Assembly: GCA_035771175.1 (NCBI GenBank)
Contig: CM069608.1
Span: 6,981,419 to 7,045,418 of the forward strand
Origin: Paratinospora sagittata
Lineage: Eukaryota > Streptophyta > Magnoliopsida > Ranunculales > Menispermaceae
Length of the DNA: 64,000 bases
Reading direction: 5' to 3'
Shown: piece after piece, positions 59,154-64,000 of the stretch
How the letters are laid out: each line of letters begins with the position of its first letter
Numbering within the stretch: position 1 is the stretch's first letter
The notes under the pieces: generated by a model
The model's database searches: none
The model's input: only the letters and a program-made list of their open reading frames with translations
Told to the model about the DNA's origin: nothing
Program-made: the position numbers and the translations under genes

Positions 59154-62100
59154 TTCAGACATGTGTATGCTATGTGATTTTTGTTATAAAACATAAAATG
59201 AACTTTTCGTGAAAATACTCTTTATATAATTAGTATAGATATATTGTAAGAAAAATTTATGTCAATGTAATAGGCGGACTTTGTTAAAAGTATGAATATG
59301 GATAGTAGTTCCCCTCTCATCTCTTTTATATGTTATTCTTATCAGTACTGTAATTATATAAAATAAAATAAAAATCCATTAAAGTAGTACTTTTTCATGA
59401 AACATATATCATATTATCATATATACAAAGTTAACCTAAATATCTAATATGCTTCAGTAATAATCAAAGAAAAGAAATCCAATTGTCATAAATGTGCAGA
59501 TTTTTCAATATATTGAGATATGTACCTAACTTAGTTTATCGTAGATGTGAAGGTTTACAAAAGTTATACAAATTTTAGTGGTCCTTTGTCCTTTTATAAT
59601 ACCTGTTATTGTGATTGGATGTGAGAAAGTATATTGTATTATGTTTGTTCACACACACCAAACCTATCTTTCACAAGTCAAATTATTTTGTGCTTTCATA
59701 AAATATAATGGCATTAAAGAGACAAAAAATGTATAAAGGGAAATGCTTTGGAAATGCCAAAAGTATGCTAGCCTACCGGGATATAATTCAAGTGATTTAA
59801 GTGTTCAAGTACGCTTACTGACTGTATTCTTGTGTACCTTTGTCAAGCACAAACATAACTACTTCCCTAGTGAATTATTATGCTTACTTCCTTGAATTAA
59901 TGCAAGAAAGTATATAATTCACTAAACTTATTTTTTGAACCCACCTTTACATTAACATTATGTATACGGTTGAATCTATCTTGATGGACAATATACGAGT
60001 TAACACCTAGGTAGGTTTAGTCTTTTAATTGTAGCGATCTCAAATTTTCTCATTGGCACAGAGTGACTGCGTAGACTAATCATGAACTAACTTTTAAGGG
60101 CCGTCGGGTCAGATCTTGTTGATGTGAGTATTAATCAGATTTTGCATGACTCAAATTTCTCACGGGTGGGATGGGTATCAGGTCATACATGTTTCTTCTT
60201 AAAAAAAAAAAAAAAAAAAAGGTTAGGCCTGACAAAAAATAAAAAAAAGATGTATTTTAATGGTAACTTTACTCTCAGTCCCAAAAAAAAAAAACTAAAA
60301 ATAAACATGAAATTTGAATGAAAACTCATATAATTTCCAAGTCGGTTCAATTGCACATGAGGTTACATATATATTGTGTAGTTCTACTGCAATTAGACCG
60401 AGTGAGGGGTTTGAGTTTCCCACAACATATACCCCTACAGTGCCTTTTGATTAATTTGTAAATTGATTGTTTTTCAATAAACAAAAAGGATAGTATTAAT
60501 ATATTACATTTTATATCATGTAAGTTTTGAAATCACTTGTGTGATAAAATAACATCAAAAGTTGCATGATCTAGAAGTATTGCCTAAACAAGAAGATAGG
60601 AATACAACTACACCTTGCTTGCTAAGACAATAAAACCATTGAGCAAGATAATTATATTAATACTAAATGTTGTGCTTACCTTTTTTATTTGTAGAAAAGT
60701 GTATTTAAATATTGATAATGTGAATATTTTGATATTAACTTTAAAATCTTACACTTTCAAAAATTTCAATTACGCACGAGCAATTCCATGTAAAAAAAAC
60801 AAATTATTCTATTATACTATGTCAGGAATATTTATAGTGTACTATTGTCATTTTCGTGACACATAAATAGTTCATCTGTAGTTTTGAATTTAATTGCTAC
60901 TTGTTACATAAATCAACATATACAATAGGAACAAAAAGTCAAAATTTTGATAATATATAGTTGGATTAGTTTTAATTATTTGAAATATATGATGTGAGAT
61001 AATGATTGATTTTATATTTCGTAAAGACATACGTTTTAAAGAGATAAACCATTTACATCTAAATTTGTGTGAATAAGTAAGCAATAACATGATTGTATTC
61101 TTACTTAAATGGAATAATTTATTTTGACTAACTTATTTTTATTCTAAGAAATAATGTTATCATATTTTTAGACAAAAACATCATCAAGTTTGATTTTGTT
61201 GTAAAATGGATTTAAGGCTATTTGTAATGATTTTCTATGCTAAGATATATCCATTTTGATAGAAACAAAAAGGTAAACTTTATTTTATTACTTAGTAGTA
61301 TTTCTAACAAAATTAAGGACTGTATTTATTTTTTTGTTATAATTGCAATTTTATATAATTATGAATACGACACAACCCAATTAATTATTTGATTTATTCT
61401 CTCATTGAAGATTTAATAGTAGAGAGAAAATTGATTTTCATGTTAGAATGTACAATTCCTTAGCCTACAAATGGACTTGGGAGCTAAGTTTATCATTTTC
61501 AACGTGCCTCAGCCCTTAGATCTCAAAATATTCATTAAAAAAGTGCCTTTTCAATAAGCAATACTTTTTACAAAAGTATTTTTGTAAAAGAAAATGACTT
61601 TAGAAATATACTTGATTTGATATTGGTCTTAAGAGTTGTTGGATCGCCTTAAATTATATATTAACATGTGATTCGAAGTAATTAAATAACTTTCTGAGAC
61701 AATATTAATAAAGTGTAGTTTAAAAATTTGTTAGTCAAACATTACTCTTTGATAAAAATTATACATGATGAGCCATTTCTTTTCAATTAACACGGTAAAC
61801 AGTTTTGCATCTAATCGTGTATACTAAAAAAAAAAAAAAAAAAAGCCATCTGTACAATTAAATAAATAAGAAGAGAGGAATAAATCCGTCTCAATGAATG
61901 GAAATCCATGACATAAATTTAATATATTTAATCCTTTTGTTTTACCATGATACCGGGTTATGAAATTCACGAGTTAGGTGGGCCCAAGAAATGTATACGC
62001 AACGTGGCAATTGGACTAAATAAAAGCGTAATTCGGAGGAGGTAAGGAAGCTCAAACGAAGCCCATCATATTTATTTTATTTTATTTTTTATTTTATTTT

Positions 62101-62229
62101 GGGTTTTAAGATAATTAAATGACAGTTTTGTCCTTTTCAAATTTCAAGAGAGGACGGACTCTTTGGGACCATAGCCAGAGCTCTTAAGTTTCAACTCATT
62201 AAAGCGGGTTTCGTGTCTACGGAATTCGG

Positions 62230-64000
62230 ACGGACGCTTCTTTCTTTCATCCCTTCATTTTTTCTCTTTTTTTTTCAGAGCTTGTAGATTGAAATCTAGC
62301 AGTCCCAGCTAGGGCAACCTGGTAAGAACAGAACAGAACAGAACAGAACAGAACATCTCCGCTTCTTTTAATCGATCTCTCTTGTTGCTTTGAATCCAAT
62401 CTTATTATATATTATTCTCTGTTCGCTTCATCTGTTGTTTTGATGTTTCGTTGCAGGTAGATCTGACTGGTTTAGTTTCTGGAAAAGAGTTTTAGGTTGT
62501 TATTTACCGTGTTAATTTCTTGTTCTGGATTGTCGTGAGCTTAGCGATTTTTCTTTTTCGAAGAAGTGTTTGTGATGTTTTCAATGGTTTTCGCGTGTGC
62601 ACAGTTTTTCTGGATGTTGAGCTGCTTTTGCGGATTGAGTTTTTGAATTCTTCGATTGATTATCTTGCATTCCTGGGAGGCTGTTGGATTTTTTTTTTTT
62701 GTTTTTTGTTTTTGGTATTTGTTATGAACAGGCATTGAGTAGGATATTTGATGTGGTGTATCTGTGGATCATTAAACTCACCAGTCGGATTTTGGGATGA
62801 TCGTCACTTGTTGTTGTGAGTTGTGAAAATGGGTGTATGAGGCCATTGACATTGCAATGTTTGCTGAAGGGGTTGAGCCTTGTGTTCCATTGTGTTCCTT
62901 ATGGGACGTCTATAATCTGTCTTTTCGTTTGAGCCTAGCATTGTTGCTAGTGGGTATAGCACTATTCACTCGGTCTTTATCCTACTCAATCACTGCTTGG
63001 AGGTTTTAGGTATTGCTTTTAGACAGGGCAATGGATTTTGAGCCTACTTTTATTTGTGATTTTGTTGGTCTATTTGAGTGTAATGTGTCAGTAGTTAGTG
63101 TAAAACTTTATCAAATCAACTATGATATGAATCTACTTAAAGGGGGAGCAAGAAAATGAGGTGTACAAAGGCTTATACCTGAGTTGGTGCGCCTTACCTA
63201 TCAAATATTGAGGTATAACATCACCTTGCCTCAAGGCACGTTTGAGGCGCATGCTTGAGCTCCCGTTGACTACACAAATTATCGCAACCTTTAGCTAGCT
63301 TATTTGCCAACTATGATGTGACGACAATTTTATGATGCGTTTCTTTGCATGTTTTCTTTTATAGTGGATTTGCAAAGCTTTCCTATGCCGCACTTTCATT
63401 GGGACTTGGAAATTTTGAACGACAGTCATCTGCAATAAGGTTGGAGCATGCATGACTTTATGGAGAGGTTGAAAAAGCTATGAAGTTGAATACTTTGGCC
63501 TCAATTAGTCAGGATGCCCGGCTTACCTTTGTTGTCTCGTGAAAACACGTATGCTTTCTATCTCTAGAATGTTAACTTTTACTGTTAGTTTTGTTATGGT
63601 CCATTTAAGTAATTTTCTTCACTTTGTACTCTTAAGTACAAGAATATTTCTATAGTTGTACTTTTTGTTATTTTACTTTCCAAAAAAAATTAGAAATATT
63701 AATTTCCTTCGTTTATCATTAGAAACTTTGGGTGTCTTTAGAAAATCAAAGAGTTCTATATAATTTTTTGGGGATAAATTAGAATTATTCACAAAATAGG
63801 TGCCACAAGGAATAATGGAAGTAGATTAGGATGGCCTACTACAACGATCTGTTTGTCCAAAAAAGCAAATCAAGAGGAGGTACCTTTATGCTCATTATCT
63901 CTCATTTTACATAATGGTAATCAATGAAAAATAAAAACCATGAAAAAGAAGTCTTAATGATTTAATAGCTTTGGTGATGTTGATAAAAGCTCCTGTCTGT
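62230..64000 (+). other. Possible 5' end of a gene running off the window
   Basis: A CT-rich stretch (62238-62280) is followed by AGCTAGGGCAACCTG and a strong donor GTAAGAACAG at 62322, then TTTTAATCGATCTCTCTTG-type intron sequence. This looks like a noncoding first exon and long leader intron of a plant gene on the plus strand. I find no coding exon before 64000; the short frames at 62520-62738 do not resemble any protein. Six AGAAC units lie at 62326-62355. The sequence from 63130 to 63300 (AGGCGCATGC, CTCAAGGCACG) may be a repeat fragment. Confidence 0.35.

Larger units (their letters stand above)
54929..62229. other. AT-rich intergenic region
   Basis: No gene recognised in 7.3 kb. Contents listed separately are two hairpin MITEs, a SINE-like copy, a large fold-back element and a TA microsatellite. 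Poly-A tracts at 60201-60220 and 61828-61844 may mark further retroposed copies that are too diverged to classify. The remaining sequence shows only simple AT-rich tracts. Confidence 0.55.

Noticed and set aside
62520..62738. 72-aa frame as a gene start
   Set aside because: Phe/Leu-rich translation of T-rich intron-like sequence downstream of a strong splice donor; no family resemblance.

Overview
This is nuclear DNA from a flowering plant, almost certainly a eudicot. It is AT-rich, its genes have GT/AG introns, and the spaces between genes are packed with plant transposons. Three ordinary genes are complete. On the minus strand an RGG-box mRNA-binding protein (HABP4/PAI-RBP1 family, 7 coding exons, 375 aa) covers 220-4828. 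A 1R-MYB SHAQKYF transcription factor of the KUA1/MYBH type (4 coding exons, 315 aa) covers 9834-13271. An intronless class I phospholipase A1 (DAD1-like, 425 aa) covers 30893-32170. As I recall, Arabidopsis RGGA (At4g16830) and PLA1-Ibeta2 (At4g16820) are neighbours, and the duplicate chromosome-5 block carries another RGG gene near KUA1, so the trio looks like a conserved block expanded by transposons. A fourth gene may begin near 62230 and run off the right edge.

Between MYB and PLA1 (14.4-24.4 kb) is a nested pile of elements. A 5'-truncated LINE with a poly(A) tail at about 20410 was broken by a copia-type solo LTR, by a 550-bp inverted-repeat element, and by a 2.15-kb Ty3-like solo LTR with an exact TGCAG target duplication. 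To its right lie a hAT-like MITE (20492-21105) and a deleted minus-strand LTR element in the odd order LTR-internal-LTR-internal (21222-24397).

From 36.0 to 42.7 kb is a decayed endogenous pararetrovirus-like fragment (movement-protein and coat-protein regions, with stops and frameshifts). It was split by a defective 3.93-kb Ty1/copia element with 214-bp LTRs.

The most striking object is a complete 8.89-kb Mutator-like element at 46029-54918, with about 110-bp terminal inverted repeats and an exact 10-bp target duplication (TCCTGCAGTA). It encodes an apparently intact 882-aa MURA-type transposase (D492, D554, E660, SWIM and CCHC zinc motifs) and part of a plant mobile domain (PMD) gene. Just inside its ends are two arrays of near-perfect palindromes, 5 on the left and 6 on the right, sharing an almost invariant core. 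Their outer arms differ between copies by compensating changes on both sides. Seven 179-bp tandem repeats, each holding a 14-bp G-box palindrome, lie inside the left array. The transposase promoter appears to abut the right array.

The rest (24.4-30.9, 42.7-46.0 and 54.9-62.2 kb) is AT-rich intergenic DNA with SINE relics, three copies of a 160-170-bp hairpin MITE, and a 685-bp fold-back element with arms of about 290 bp.
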